Part shown: positions 27,546 to 40,530 of the stretch, piece by piece
Layout of the letters: each line of letters opens with the position of its first letter
Numbering within the stretch: the stretch's first letter is position 1
From: Xestospongia bergquistia
Lineage: Eukaryota; Porifera; Demospongiae; Haplosclerida; Petrosiidae
DNA: 64,000 nt
Assembly (NCBI GenBank): GCA_963965975.1
Contig: OZ014411.1
Span: forward strand, 21,852,249 to 21,916,248
Reading direction: 5' to 3'
Program-made: the position numbers and the translations under genes
Notes under the pieces: generated by a model
Seen by the model: the letters and a program-made list of their open reading frames with translations, nothing else
Database searches by the model: none
What the model was told of the DNA's origin: nothing

Positions 27546-30264
27546 CCTTTCCAATTGCTGTACACATTGCCTAAATGCCTCGGTGTAAATCCTAGGATCA
27601 TCATACACTTACATAAGACGGTTTTCAAACTGTAACTACATACAAGTCAAGGGTTACTTTTAGTATTCAATAACATAGAAAAAAAACTTTGCCTTCTGTG
27701 CCTTTTCTGTTGATTTCTATTAACACATTACAGCAATGCTAACTAAATGGACCAATCACTAGGTGTCATACGTGTGTCATAGGAGTGTCATTATTGTATG
27801 TACAAGAATGATACATTGCAAAGACGAGGTGCCACATCATGATTTTGTATACATGACAACATTATATGCGATGTATGGAGTAAATTTATATGGTACTAAC
27901 TTTATCAACAGCATCTAGACTATCTCCATTGCTAATAAAAGTATAGCAACTTTAGTCTTACCATTACATGCAGTATCATACAAAGAAGTCATCTTGTCCT
28001 TAAAGATATGTCAATAGCAAGATACCAAATAAAGCACAAATATAGACTGTACAGGTACATTATGTCAAAAAATTTGATGTATCACAGAATAACTCCTAAT
28101 TACTGTTATGTAGGTAGAATATAGCAAAGATTTTTTAAAACTAGTTTGCTTGTACAATACATTTCATAGATTTTAACTGTATAATAGTATTACTTCTCAT
28201 GTTGACATAACATGCCAGACAGGAAAGAAGAACATACTAATATAAAACATCAATTAACATAAAATCCCATTACAATATCAAGTTAATAAAGGTTTTTCAC
28301 AATAAAATCAATTTGATCAATTTTGAAATCTTACATAACTTTTTTCAAAAAACTTCGGCATGAGGCAATATAAGAAGACTTTAAAGACATTTTTCACATG
28401 ATTCTATGTATTATAGATCTATATTAAAAATTTATAATATATTTGTTATTGTATATGTCAGTATATTCAGGAATGTATACTATTCATAACAACCAGGAAT
28501 CACTGAGTGGTATAAGAAAGCCAAACAGCACACAATATAATATTTGTATAAAGTAAAATTATAAATTGTGTTATAACTGATGTCCTCTTTTGGTTGTTAT
28601 TAATTTTTGTTAAGATGATTTTGAATGACACTAGCAGTAATTTCATAATTTGTAATAATGTTGCAAATTTGGATGACAAAAAAACATAATTCTTTCTATA
28701 ATACATTTAGCTGTCAATATAAATCTCATGGTCTACCTTGTTGCTACTATGAGTACAGATAAAGCAAAAGGCAATTAAAATTATATGAGATAGAAATAGA
28801 TAATTAATGCAATAACAGAGACTACATAGTTCTAGGAATGTAGACATACTGGTGCTAATTATTGTATTGATAGTGATGAACCTACCCCATGTAAAAATGA
28901 ACCTCTGATGCATCTAGTGTAAGTCATCGCTTTTATAGGCTACCTCATTGACGTAAGATATAACAATAAACTGCTATGTATATTGAAAAAATATATATTT
29001 GAGTATCTCTCTTTTACTTATGATTACGTATTTCCTGACCTTTGACCAACTACAATGATAAAATGAAAGTGGCATTATACATTCCTATTGAGAGTATCCA
29101 GGCAGTTCACAATTTCACTAGGCTACCTGTATCTGAGTTGACAGTCCTTAAAGCATTTGTAAAGGCCCTATTGATTCTTTCTGGCCATTTGCTTTGATTT
29201 TTATAGTGGAGATCATATGGTAATCATAGCTTCTCTTTTATTGGCTTCTTTATACTCCTTGAAAATTCTTAAGCACATGACTTGCTAAAGAAACTTACTT
29301 TAGGTACTATCCTAACATTTTAATTAGTTACCCATAGCCTGTTTGCTAGTGCAGAATGGGTGATGTTATTTGAAGTATTTTAAGCAATAATTCAGCCAGG
29401 GTTTAAAATTATATAGTCAATCTTTCTGGCAGTCTTGCTCAAATGAGTATCTTAAACTAGCACAGGAAAAAGTAGACATTTTTATTTTTCTATGTGCACT
29501 TCATACTCATCTCCCTACAACTTTTTCTATGACTATGAGTTCTAGCATGTACAATACATAAACAGTCATAATATCTTTAACTAAAATATTCTCACATAAC
29601 TTAAATCCATTTTCCACTGCCAATTAAAAGGAATGTCTCAACTAGTAACTTCGACAAGTAATAAACCATATTTATATCAAGTGCATATTACACAATACAA
29701 CATATTACATGTTGTAATGTACATAAGCTAGATATTAGAATGAGTTTGGGGAAAAAATGGAAGCACACAAATAAGTAGCTGGTTGTGACAATAATAAGTT
29801 GACTATTTTATAACTGATATTTCTATCATTTATAGTTGTCATTTGTTATGAAAATGTTATCGTTAATATGGATAGTATGTTACAAAGATCCACTTTATAT
29901 GTCATGTTGATAGACAAAGTTTTTGAAATTCAGAAAATTCCATTGCATGTACAAGCACATTTTATGTCTCAATGTAAAAAGTCTAACAGTATTTCTTTAA
30001 GTACAGCATCCTGGTATATTCACTTTGTTGCAACTTAGAGTGTCAAACCATTAAGTTTTAATTACAATAAAATAAACATAATGGAGACACTCACTAGTAG
30101 GTGTTAGAGACTTAGAGTTGTAGTAAAATATTGTGATGACATATAGGCTTTTGAAAGTTGAATACAATTTTATTCTAGCTTATAGGCTAACTAACTACAC
30201 AAGCACGTGTATTTCATGTATTAATAACAACATTACATACAAAACTATAGTCATTTGTATTAAC

Positions 30265-30299
30265 TAACCTTGCTGTGCATGAGCACATAGCAAGGGTTA
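30265..30299. repeat. Short inverted repeat (hairpin)
   Basis: taaccttgctgtgc and gcacatagcaagggtta are imperfect inverted repeats around a 3-4 base loop. No partner terminus or transposase was found, so this is only a structural note. Confidence 0.45.
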
Positions 30300-30944
30300 C
30301 TGCAGTCTGTTAGTGTGCCTATGTCTGTTACCCGGGCAAATGGCTTTGAATTGGTTTAACTCGGCAAACACGGCACTGGTAGCCACCAAACTATAGTGGA
30401 GGGTAGCAAAACTTCTGTACTTCTTAAGAATACTGCCAAAAGGACCGTCAAACAAACAAAAAGCTTTAAAAGTCTGAAAAACCTTTGAAAAAAAGGCACA
30501 GCTTTCAGTGAAGACTCGAGAATTCAATAAAAATATCTTGCACACAGCTTATGACATTTTCCAACTTTTTGTAGTGAGAAATTTGGCCAAAATACTTCTT
30601 TGGAAAGTTATGACAGTTTTACTAACTTTTAGCAGTTATCTTTGTTGATACATTGAGCTCGAACAAATCATACTAGCACCATAGCTGTCATTGGAGAATC
30701 ACTAACTTTTATTAAGAAGTTGGAAAGTATTGAACCTTTTATCAATTAAAGTGCAAAGTACACAGTAGACGCACTAAAAGGCAAAGCATTTTTCCTTTTG
30801 ATTGCAGAGAAATGCTGAGTCATCAAATTATCTTGCTCATCACGTGGATTACGTCATTTGAGTAGAATAAAGAGGATAAGAGGTTAAGCACTTTAGTGCA
30901 TTTCATTACAATATGTTCAATAATGGAGATACTTATATTGTTAT

Positions 30945-31042
30945 TGGGATTCACTGTTCCATAAGCTTCTATTATCACATTGGATACATCATTGTGGCCG
31001 TTGTAAGCAGCATACTGAAGAGGAGCATCATTGCTCTATATA
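30945..31042 (-). pseudogene. Ankyrin-repeat fragment
   Basis: Read on the minus strand after an acceptor-like tatatag, this gives NDAPLQYAAYNGHNDV followed by SNVII, the core of one ankyrin repeat (usual pattern xxTPLHxAxxxGHxxVxxxLL). An in-frame TAG lies just upstream if unspliced, and no second repeat follows. It may be a relic or a lone exon of a gene not otherwise visible. Confidence 0.4.
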
Positions 31043-32436
31043 AAGGACATGTTGGTATTCATCATCAATTCACATTATATTATACAGCTACATCTAATGG
31101 TACATTATGATCGATAGGTAAAATAATTCAATGTCTTTTCGTTAAGTATGTAGAGAAATTACTACTTTAATGATGTCAGAAGTAGTATTCATGAAAACTA
31201 CTTATGATAATATATATATTTTGAGATTAAAGAATTTGTCCTATCATGTCACATGTCTTTTACCTATAGGTTTAAAATATAGTTTTGTAATGAAATACAT
31301 GACCGTAAGTCATTTGTTAAGTACATGCTCCATTTAACTTACATTATTGACAAGTTACAACTTATGTATATCAACACTATACAAAAGTTGTAGTCCTCGT
31401 GTAAGTATTATGTGACACCTAAACATGATATTAACATAATGACATAAGTGTAAAATGTCAAAGTAAGACTAATTATTATCAGTATATATCAGATAACCTA
31501 CATTATCTAATAATGTGAACATTCTCATAATTTTGTTATGTTCATTTTATTATTATATGAGTTTTCTGCACATATCAACACTATGTCTATGTATATAATG
31601 AAATAAACTAAGAATGCTTATTAAGTTTTATGTAACAAAACCGATAAGTAAAATTTAAAGCATGGTCCATAGAGTAATGCACAATTTGTCAACACAATGT
31701 AAGGAACTTGAAATAGACGATGAGGCAACAGGAAGATCAGCTTTATGAGAGTTTTGGATCTGGCTCAAGGTCTATAAAGAAAGCTTGTGTAAACAATGTA
31801 TTATTAAACCATACTTTGTTACATTTATAGTCTTTGACAAGGAAGAAACAGTTTGTATACAAGGCTTCGAGCCTTTGAAATGACTAACCAGTTTGAAACT
31901 AAAAACTAAAAACCAAAGGCATAATTCAAACACAACAAGCTTGTTAATTGTAGGTTTATTACTCTGTTAGACTAATCTAAACAATCAATATCCAGTACTC
32001 AGTTGCTTTTAAATTAATATTAAGTTTTCATTGATATAGATAAAACTTAATAAAGGGGTGAAAAGTAGACAAAGAGATGTCTTTAGTGCTTTGAGACATT
32101 GTCATAAATGTTCTTCTATAATTTCATACGTTGAGTTTTTTCTACATGTTTTAATTCATCTAATTAATAATGTTGTTATTATGAAACACAATATTAAATT
32201 GCAATGTTATAGTGACATACCACAGGTGGTGGCTCTATATGTGATATAACATTGTTAGTAATAGTGTATTGAGTTTTAATATACAAACACAAGAGATAAC
32301 TAGACATGCTCTGCTTCAGAAGCCTTACTTTCCAACTAATGGACACATGTTTGAGTATATATGTAATCATATCCAAACAATTTAGTAGCGACATTATGAT
32401 GTGATGGGATGCATTTGCAATGGGGTCCTACAGATT

Positions 32437-32822
32437 TTAGTGTAAAAAAGGATTTTATGCCTAGAGTTACTCATGGCACAATTTTACACCAACACAACCT
32501 GGAGTATATCATGGGACAATTTTAAACCAATACAACCTTGATCATACTCTAGGGCTAAGTTTATACTATTGTTTTTGGTTTAAAATACCTCAGTAAATCT
32601 ATCTTTGTATTATTATGGGGTACTTTTACACCAATTGGCTAATTATGGGGTTTACTCATTTAATTTCCTTCCACAGTAATTTCCTTTTCCAGTATATGGC
32701 ACAATTTTACACTAGTTGCCACCCTTAACTGGAATTGGTGTAAAATTATCCCATATAAAGTGAAAGCTACACATTCAACCGAAGGAAGATTTTAACATTG
32801 ACCTTTGACCTCACTTAAAACC
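32437..32822. repeat. Left inverted arm of the fold-back element
   Basis: Pairs with 33992-34351. Contains at least five variants of the motif cacaattttacaccaa in both orientations. Confidence 0.8.
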
Positions 32823-33285
32823 TTCCCATGAGAACAATCTGACAATCAACTCAAGAAAACTTTTACATAAAGATCTTGCATGAGTGGTGGTGTGAAGGTG
32901 TGGTTAAGTGTTAGGTGTGGCTGAGACATGCATGCATCCATCAATTGCAGCTCTATTAGGGTGGAGCTGGCCTGACAGATCAATTAGAGGGTTGTCAGGC
33001 GGTGAAACTATAGTGAAGTTTTTCAAAGTACTAATCATTTGCTTGTTAATAAAATGTAACAGTGATATTCGACCTGTTTTTTTAAAAGCAAACAATATTC
33101 AGAGCTATGGCTGTGATGGAAGAGTAAACCTTCTCTTTGCACCATATTGCCCTTTTATTTGCCGCTATGCTCTACCTGGATGGATTGTGTTACTGGTTCT
33201 GATATTTCATCCTCCAACTCATCAGTTTCATTTAAACTCAAATCAAAGGCAGGCTTTGAAGAAGAGAGAATGTAGTGGTTTGTCG

Positions 33286-33851
33286 ATGAAAATACATGTT
33301 CAGCTTCCTTCTGGTAAAGCCATACTTATATCACTTAACCAGTGTGTCCTTGGCAGATCATTATACCTCAAGATAGAGAAAGTTACTGGCATTTCAAAAG
33401 TTATTTAGATGTTATTTTATCGAGGGTCTTTGATACAACCACATGTTCCATTACGAGATTATGGGCTGAAGGATGGAGAATGTGTTAGTCTACTTGTTAA
33501 AGGTGTAGGAGGAGGAGGTGATGGTGGCAGTGCAGATGGTACGTTTAGGTACACTAATTGTTTACTTAAAAATAATTTTCAATTGAAATGATGGTTATCA
33601 TAATTAATTTTTTTTCAACAGAGTCTGTCGACAATGACCTTACCAATGAATGTATTCCAAATGCTATTCCAGAAATTATTGGAAAACGTGTAAAAATGAA
33701 ATTTGTTGATAAAAAAGAACAGGAACAATGGCATGAAGGAATTATATCCTCATATAATGTGATAACTGGCAAGTACTCTGTGTACTTCCCGTATGACGGA
33801 GTTACAGAAGAGGCATCATATGATGATGAAGATATGGAAATTATTGACTGA
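33286..33851 (+). pseudogene. Ubiquitin-like plus Tudor-like protein gene, interrupted by an in-frame TAG
   Basis: Exon 1 (33286-33538) encodes a ubiquitin-like fold: start MKIHVQLPSGK, then KIEKVTGIS, then LFYRGSL, then DYGLKDGECVSLLV, ending in a Gly-rich GVGGGG. This matches the strand, helix and C-terminal order of ubiquitin. A TAG at 33406-33408 stands where the family has a residue such as Gln, so the copy is either broken or starts at 33409. Exon 2 (33622-33851) joins in phase 1 after gtacgt...caacag and ends with TGA. It encodes a Tudor/SGF29-like beta domain: GKRVKMKFVDKKEQEQWHEG followed by an aromatic-rich strand and a final acidic run. The frame is open upstream to 32908, but I recognise nothing there. 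Its position between inverted arms suggests a captured gene. Confidence 0.6.
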
Positions 33852-33991
33852 TGATTAATTGATGATTTTATTAATATTCAATTCATTACAGTGTTAAAAC
33901 AGTGTTATAAACTGAATTCATTCATTTACTCAATCATATACACCATTAACTCTCCACCTCAGTACTCTCGTTCAGTATTTTATAATTGAAA

Positions 33992-34351
33992 AATTTTAAG
34001 TGAGTTCAAAGGTCATTAAAATCTTTCAGTTGAATGGAGTAATTTTATACCACTTCCAGTTGAGGGTGGCAACTGGTGTAAAATTATGCCATAAAGTAGA
34101 TATTAGTTTTAATGTGGAAGGAAGTTAAATGAGTAAACCCCTTAATTAGCCAATTGGTGTAAAAGTACCCCATAATAATACAAAGATAGACTTACTGAGG
34201 GATTTTAAACTAAAAACAATAGTATAAACTTGGCCCTAGAATAAGATCAAGGTTGTATTGGTTTAAAATTGTCCCATGATATACTCCAGGTTGTGTTGGT
34301 GTAAAATTGTGCCATGAGTAACTCTAGGCATAAAATCCTTTTTTACACTAA
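33992..34351. repeat. Right inverted arm of the fold-back element
   Basis: Reverse complement of 32437-32822 with scattered substitutions and small indels, the largest difference being near 34080-34120. Confidence 0.8.
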
Positions 34352-35395
34352 CTTCTACAAGACCTTGCAATGGCAGGAGCATTATCCTATATAGCGGCAG
34401 GGTCCCACATCAGGTTTCTTCTTTCATTTTCATTATGGCAGCCCACTGATAAAGAGTCATTTTGTTGCAGTGGTCAGAGAAGTATTCAGTCAAACAGGTT
34501 TGGACCAATTCCAACATACTCGACTAGCTTCAGGATTTGGGCTATAATAGAGGCTGTTTAAGCAGGAATTGAGTAGTCCACCATCAAAGCTCTTGGTCAT
34601 TGGTCAAAGTGTGGATTTTTAACTTTTATCAGAAATTACCATAACTCACTTTCCAGATAGAGATACTAGTAATATCTTTTTTAATCTTATCATATGATCT
34701 AAGTCAATGTTAGATTTAATTTAGTGGTTCAATTATTTTAGTAACAGTATACCATTGTGATTGTTGGATTGAAGTCCTTGAGCCACCCTCATTGGATGTT
34801 AGTGGTACCTCTCATGGCCAATGGATAGAGATCAGGAGTTCACTCCTCCTTGCCAAGGATGCCTCATTTCAAGGGAGTTGGTTATTATCACCACATTAGA
34901 ATATCAACTGTAACTAAAATTAGGGTGATGCAATATTAATAGGACTGCCAACCAGGTCATTTTTCAATCCTGTGTTGTTATTGGAGAGAAAAGGTATCGT
35001 CATCAAAGCTAATTTTATCATGTCAAGTAAATGAAGTTAAAACCCACAATTTATCATAGGCAAGCAAGTAGCAGATATTTGCTCTATCTGAATTAAATTT
35101 AATTTACATTTATTGTTTAAATGTAGTTAATGAGGATGGATAGAGACCATACTACACATGTGCAGTTAAGCTCAGACCACATTGATGGCTATCATTGCTA
35201 GGCAACTTGAGTAATAAATATATTAGTTCGTATAATGTCATAATTATTGATCATTATTGTGTATATCTCAATGTTAGTTTTTGCAATTAATATCTTATTG
35301 TAATTTGATTATTGTAAATTGGAAATTATACAAAAAGACAAAGACAGGTATAAAGAAGGAAAATCAATGGTTCACAAATTAAGAATACAATACTT
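34352..35395. other. Intergenic stretch before gene E 3' end
   Basis: No exon is supported. It should contain the gene E 3' UTR; a minus-strand AATAAA lies at 35114-35109, about 280 bp beyond the stop. Confidence 0.5.
35109..35114 (-). promoter_or_regulatory. Possible polyadenylation signal of gene E
   Basis: AATAAA on the minus strand about 280 bp after the stop. Other A-rich stretches are nearer, so the assignment is tentative. Confidence 0.35.
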
Positions 35396-38300
35396 TCAAT
35401 ATATTAATTCAGTTTTATCTAGGACAAAATCAAATATTAACGATTCTCTCCTTCTAATAGTTACACTTGGTGAATAAGTTTCATCCTCTGACTTATCTAC
35501 TGATGATTTATCTAGTAGTGGGCGTGTCTCTTCTCTTCTACTGTTTTTATAACACTGCCTTTCTTTTAACTTGCAGTAGACATGTACAAGAATTGTAAGA
35601 AAGAACATTACCATAGCAACTGCAATAGATATAACAGTTATAAATGGTGTATTGACTTTGTAGACACTTTGGTTAATAAATGAGTTAACAAGAGCTAGTA
35701 CAAGAAGATTGATGTGAAATGATTGCTCAAGAAAAGATAGTCGTCTATCACGATAGACATTGTGTCGTAAAATATATAGTATGATCACTTCAACAAGGAT
35801 GATGATGTAGTCATTAACAATATGCAGTGATCCTGAAGTACAAATAAATATTGTAGTCAATAGTAAGCGAACAATTAACAACAGACCAGTCCAGAACCGA
35901 TATCTCTCTTTGTATGGGCCTGTATATGCATCAATAAATGGTAGTAGTTTTAATACAGGATCATTTGTACTACGACAACATAAATGACTGTATCGTTGTA
36001 ACCATTGAGTAGAAAATATTAAACAAGAGTATATTATTGATAATACTAGTACCACAACAGAGAATGCTACCAATATGGAATGTTTGGTAGTTCCATAGTT
36101 AATATTACCATCTATACTCCACACTGTCCACTGATAACTACCACATTTTAGTTTGGATGTCATCAAAGCATTTGTAGTAGTTCGTAATAATTTAGTAAAT
36201 GATATCAGTACAAGTGTTGCCAGAACAGGAACTATATTACGTCCAAATGTCTTAGATAGCCATGTAGATTGTCTAGATATCATAATAATACCAGCTACAA
36301 GAGACCATACATAAAATGGAAAGACAAACTGTAGCCATGTTTTCCAGTATGCATCTAATCCATCAAACAAGCATACCTCAATACCAAAGTCCAAATTGAT
36401 CCATGATATGAATTGACTAACTATAATGATATTTCCACTGGGAAAGAAAATTGATTCATTGAGTTTTATAATATTAGCATAAAACAACAATCCATTGATA
36501 GTACCTACTGACACAGTTAAGTTCAGTATTATTAGTAATGTTACTAATAATATTCCTGAGAACATAAACACAATCAGCAGGAGGAGATAAATGTTAGTAC
36601 ATTTAGAACATGCATTGGAGCCAAGTTTGAGACTGAGTCCTGACTGACACTGACCACAAAGGAGACCCATTCTATTGTGATTACATTGAAGATCTGTACC
36701 ATTATCTAAATTAAATTTAATCTTTGAGGATTTGCAATAATCAAATGGACAGTTCTTATATGCAATTGTACAGTTGTAGTCTTTTTCAAAACCCAACCAA
36801 ACATTATTACTAGCAGATATAAGTAAAGGATGGTGTTGCCATGATATGTTACATTGTACATAAGATGCAATGATGTCATTACAAACACACTCGTATGATC
36901 GCCCAAGTACCATACCTGATGGACAATTTAAGAACTGAACTTTCAATGTCAGTGATTTTGAAAAAGGGTATGGTGTTGAAGATACACTAATCGTGGCAGT
37001 ACCTTGTGAAACATTTGATAATAATTGAATTGCTTTATAAACAAAACATCTGCATTGAATGCTTGTCTTGTCATTATCAGCATTACTAATAAGTTGTAAG
37101 TTAGGTGATGATGATATAACAATGTATGTACCAGGACTGGAACCACCACAGTAACCAACTGTAATTAATGATATGTTAAATGATTGTCCTGGATAGACTA
37201 CAATTGGATTTGGATTTGAATAATAATCAATAATATTGTGTTGGTTGCACAAACAAACACCAATTGGATCTGAAGAGACACTAGTATAAGCTTGACTTTT
37301 ATATGCAATTGTGTAGCAGTTTACTACATCTTTAAAGTTTCTAATAATCATATACCTATTTAGTAACCAACAATTATGAAATAACCCTCCATATAAGTTG
37401 TCCCCAGTAATATAAGAAGTATTATTTTGAAAAAAAGCTTTAAATTTAGGAAAGGTACAAATGTTTAGTGACCATGCCAAACTGTGTGGATTATTGATAT
37501 TGGAGTACAAGGCTCCTCCTTTAGTAGCAGTATTGTTGATAAAAATAACTGAACCATGTTTTTCTGTAGTAGCACATCCACTATTATTGACAACCAGACC
37601 TCCTCCAGCATATGGTGTAGTATTGTTAGCTATAATGTTGTATCCACTGAAGTGTAGTCCACAGCGATCACATCCAATACCAGTCATATTGTTGTCATAT
37701 ACTTGAATATTACTAATGTCAACCTTAACACCTATATTTAAACAATATATGAGCACAGCATTCTTTCCTGTTTTGGAATTTCTAACTACAATATTCGAAA
37801 AATAAAACCTAGAACATTTTTGATCCTTAATAAAATAAAATGTCTGCATAGCAGTAGCTATACCTCCTGATATAGCAGCATTGCCATCAAAAACACAATG
37901 TGATATATTTAATGATGCACATCTTGGATTCAAAAACAAACTTAGTGAGGCTAATCTAACACTTTTGTTATCATCAAAGAAACAGTTACAGATTGTAATG
38001 TATAATTTCTCAACAGTTCTAAATTGACTTGGATTTAATAGTGCGTGATCATATGTGCTCACATATAAACCTGTTCCAAAATTGTTGACAAAGGAACTGC
38101 TAGAAACTGTGACAGAGTTTGTAGTTTTTTCATGACTAAAGAGTCTCAAAACCAATGCAGCATGATCCAAACAATATAATCCATTTCCTATGTAACTGTT
38201 GAAGTTGAAATTACAACTATTGACCACAATATTGAAATGACTTAGACTATACCACCATGACCATATTAACAATCCTGAGGCATCTGTTCCAGCTTGATTA

Positions 38301-39904
38301 TGAAAGAATACACTGTTTACTACTGTAATGAAATGAATATGCTCATTACCTGGAATATCATCTGATGAAGACACATACAAGCCTCCACCTCTCTTGTTTG
38401 CTATGTTATATGAAAAATTTGAATTCGAGACAAGAATGTTTGATGGGTTTACATTAGCATCAATAATAATACCAACACCAGCACCATGTGTAGCACTGTT
38501 ATTTATAAATGTGGAGTTGTGTATAATGATATTGCTGGAATGATTGCTTTTAATAGAGAGCTTGCTTGTTGTACCTCTGAACTGAAGAAATTTTAATTTT
38601 AATCCACCACCTAAAACCTGTTTTTTATTAATTGAATTATTTCGGTAGTTTTTGTAAAAAACAGAATGCAATACAGTGATATTAGCATGATCGCTATTGT
38701 TAATAACACTAATGTTAGCTGCACTAGCAAGACAACCAACTATATGTGAGAAATAGCATCCTTTAATTGTCACTTCACTATATATAGTGTTAGCAGTATA
38801 AAGATATAAGCCTCCACCTAATGCAGGTAGATTACCAATAAAGACAGAGTCACTGATATTGTAATGTACCTCCTCTAAACTGTTGGATATAATAGTAACA
38901 CTGTGTCCTCTCTGGGTGCTTTCAATAGAACAATTTTTAACACCAAGACCATTGTTTTTAAAGAAACATTGACCTGATATAATGATGAATGCTGAATTGT
39001 TTATAAGTACACCCGTTCCATATGTATTCTGTATTGTAATATTGTATATGTTAACCGATGATACATTTTGAAATAAAATAACAGCTCCACTAGATGAACT
39101 ACAACCATTAACTACTAGACCTTCCAAACTAATGTAGCAAGAGTTTATAAATCGTAGACCAGCCTCGGCAGTAGTGAAATTGATTGTTGGGCTAACGACA
39201 CTACTGTCTTTTCCTTCATAGTTGTATTTAAAAATACTTTTGAAGACAATTTGGCTAGCTTTAGCAACAACTAAATTTTTTTCAAGTTTATGCTCACCTT
39301 CCATGAACACAAAGGTAGTGTTGGATACAAAGAAGTATGTTACATTTTGAGAGTAGAAAGAGAGAGTATAACATATTGAACTGTTTGGACATTTCTGCTC
39401 TTTATAGGATTTGACATACCAAACAATCTTACTGCAACACAACAAGCAAAACAAGGAGAGTGTAATTATCAACAACAAGTTTATCTAAAATGGCAGAGAT
39501 TGTAATGATATGATAAATTAAATTAAAAACTCTAAAGTGTAGAACTACTAACTTATGATTTACAAACAATGCTAATATAATGCTAACTGGGCAAAACATG
39601 TGTATTGTTTTCTTGCATGCCTTCTTATTTTTTGATTGTCCTGAATATAGCCATTGTAAAGTCTGATAATGAATTTGCATACAACAAAACATCACTTGAC
39701 AATGAAAGACAAACAATGTACATAAAGTTATGTAGCTATAATTTTTGAACTCAAAGTTTATATCGAAACTCTCACAATCACTATTATTTTCAATGATTCT
39801 ATCAATTGATACATTAGACTGAATGATCAATTGACAAAAGTAAGCAAAACACAGCAAGATTATGAAGGATTATCTCTAAGATAATATAATGAACAACTCA
39901 CCAT
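35396..39904 (-). CDS. Gene E: beta-helix ectodomain with multi-pass membrane C-terminus, about 1363 aa
   Basis: The main exon (39484-35396, stop TGA) is one long frame without an ATG near its start. It is preceded by the acceptor ccattttag. The reading ATG (39904-39902) followed by the donor gtgagt and then ATA AAC TTG TTG gives MINLLLIITLSLFCLLCC, a good signal peptide, so I infer an upstream exon ending exactly in the start codon with a 417-bp intron. Residues about 60-700 are Asn-rich repeats with motifs such as NSTFINNSATHGAG and ANKRGGGLYV, typical of right-handed parallel beta-helix surface proteins (Pmp-like). A Cys-rich segment follows (GLLCGQCQSGLSL, about 930-960). Then come seven or eight hydrophobic helices up to about residue 1310, and a short cytoplasmic tail rich in Ser, Asp and Arg. 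Role (adhesion or receptor) is inferred. Confidence 0.8.
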
Positions 39905-40441
39905 ATAAGAATTCATTGTCGAACTATCTAGGTAATCACAGCAATATTATAACACAGTTTCAAATTATCAGACCAATTAACCATCAAACAGCATATCTTA
40001 AAACACTTTGGCAATATCTGTGCACATACCCATTGCATCATATCATATATGGTATACATGCTTATGAGTTAAAAGCCATAGAAAACAGACACAAGAATTT
40101 AATATTTGTGTATAGTAAACAATCATGTCATTATATGATCTATGATCACATGGCATCTTCTTTTGCACTATAGTTTGACAATATAACTATATACATATAA
40201 CATAGTAATAGTTGCTACTTTATCTGTTAAACTGTTGAGGCACTATAATTGTATTCCAAAATCTAATTATCAATAAGGAAACATATACTGTTTGGATTCC
40301 AAATCCAATTATTCTATGAGGAAACACATACTGATCATACTGATGTATATAGCTTAACTAATTTACCAGACCTGTAAACAAGAAATTAAAATTCTTAAGT
40401 AATGATACAGATGTTAACTAAGTACATGACCTAATAGGGAC

Positions 40442-40530
40442 TATCAGATACAGCCAATTCATTTTTAACACCATGTCATAATTGTTATCAGATACAGCCA
40501 ATTCATTTTTAACACATGTCATAATTGTTA
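40442..40530. repeat. Two-copy tandem repeat, 44-bp unit
   Basis: tatcagatacagccaattca and the bases after it occur twice in direct succession, with a one-base indel (acaccatg against acacatg). Confidence 0.85.

Larger units (their letters stand above)
25743..32436. other. Gene-poor stretch after gene B
   Basis: The first 365 bp are the gene B 3' UTR and flank, nearly identical to that of gene A up to about 26107. Beyond that I find only short open frames without recognisable domains, apart from the ankyrin fragment and the 3'-UTR-like segment listed separately. Confidence 0.55.
32437..34351 (+). mobile_element. Fold-back element (about 1.9 kb) carrying a ubiquitin-like/Tudor-like gene
   Basis: The left arm (32437-32822) and right arm (33992-34351) are long inverted repeats, about 90% identical by eye, with termini TTAGTGTAAAAAAGG and CCTTTTTTACACTAA. 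Each arm repeats variants of caattttacaccaa several times, as in foldback-type DNA elements. Flanks cctacag and tctacaa are at best a weak target-site duplication. The interior carries a coding unit unrelated to known transposases. It is either a mobile element that captured a gene or an inverted duplication around a gene. Confidence 0.7.

Noticed and set aside
30297..30545. 82-codon open frame on the minus strand
   Set aside because: No domain, no splice context and no similarity to its neighbours that I can see; composition fits chance.
32908..33285. Coding sequence upstream of the ubiquitin-like domain
   Set aside because: The frame is open but no recognisable fold precedes MKIHVQLP; the ATG at 33286 is the natural start of a ubiquitin-like domain.
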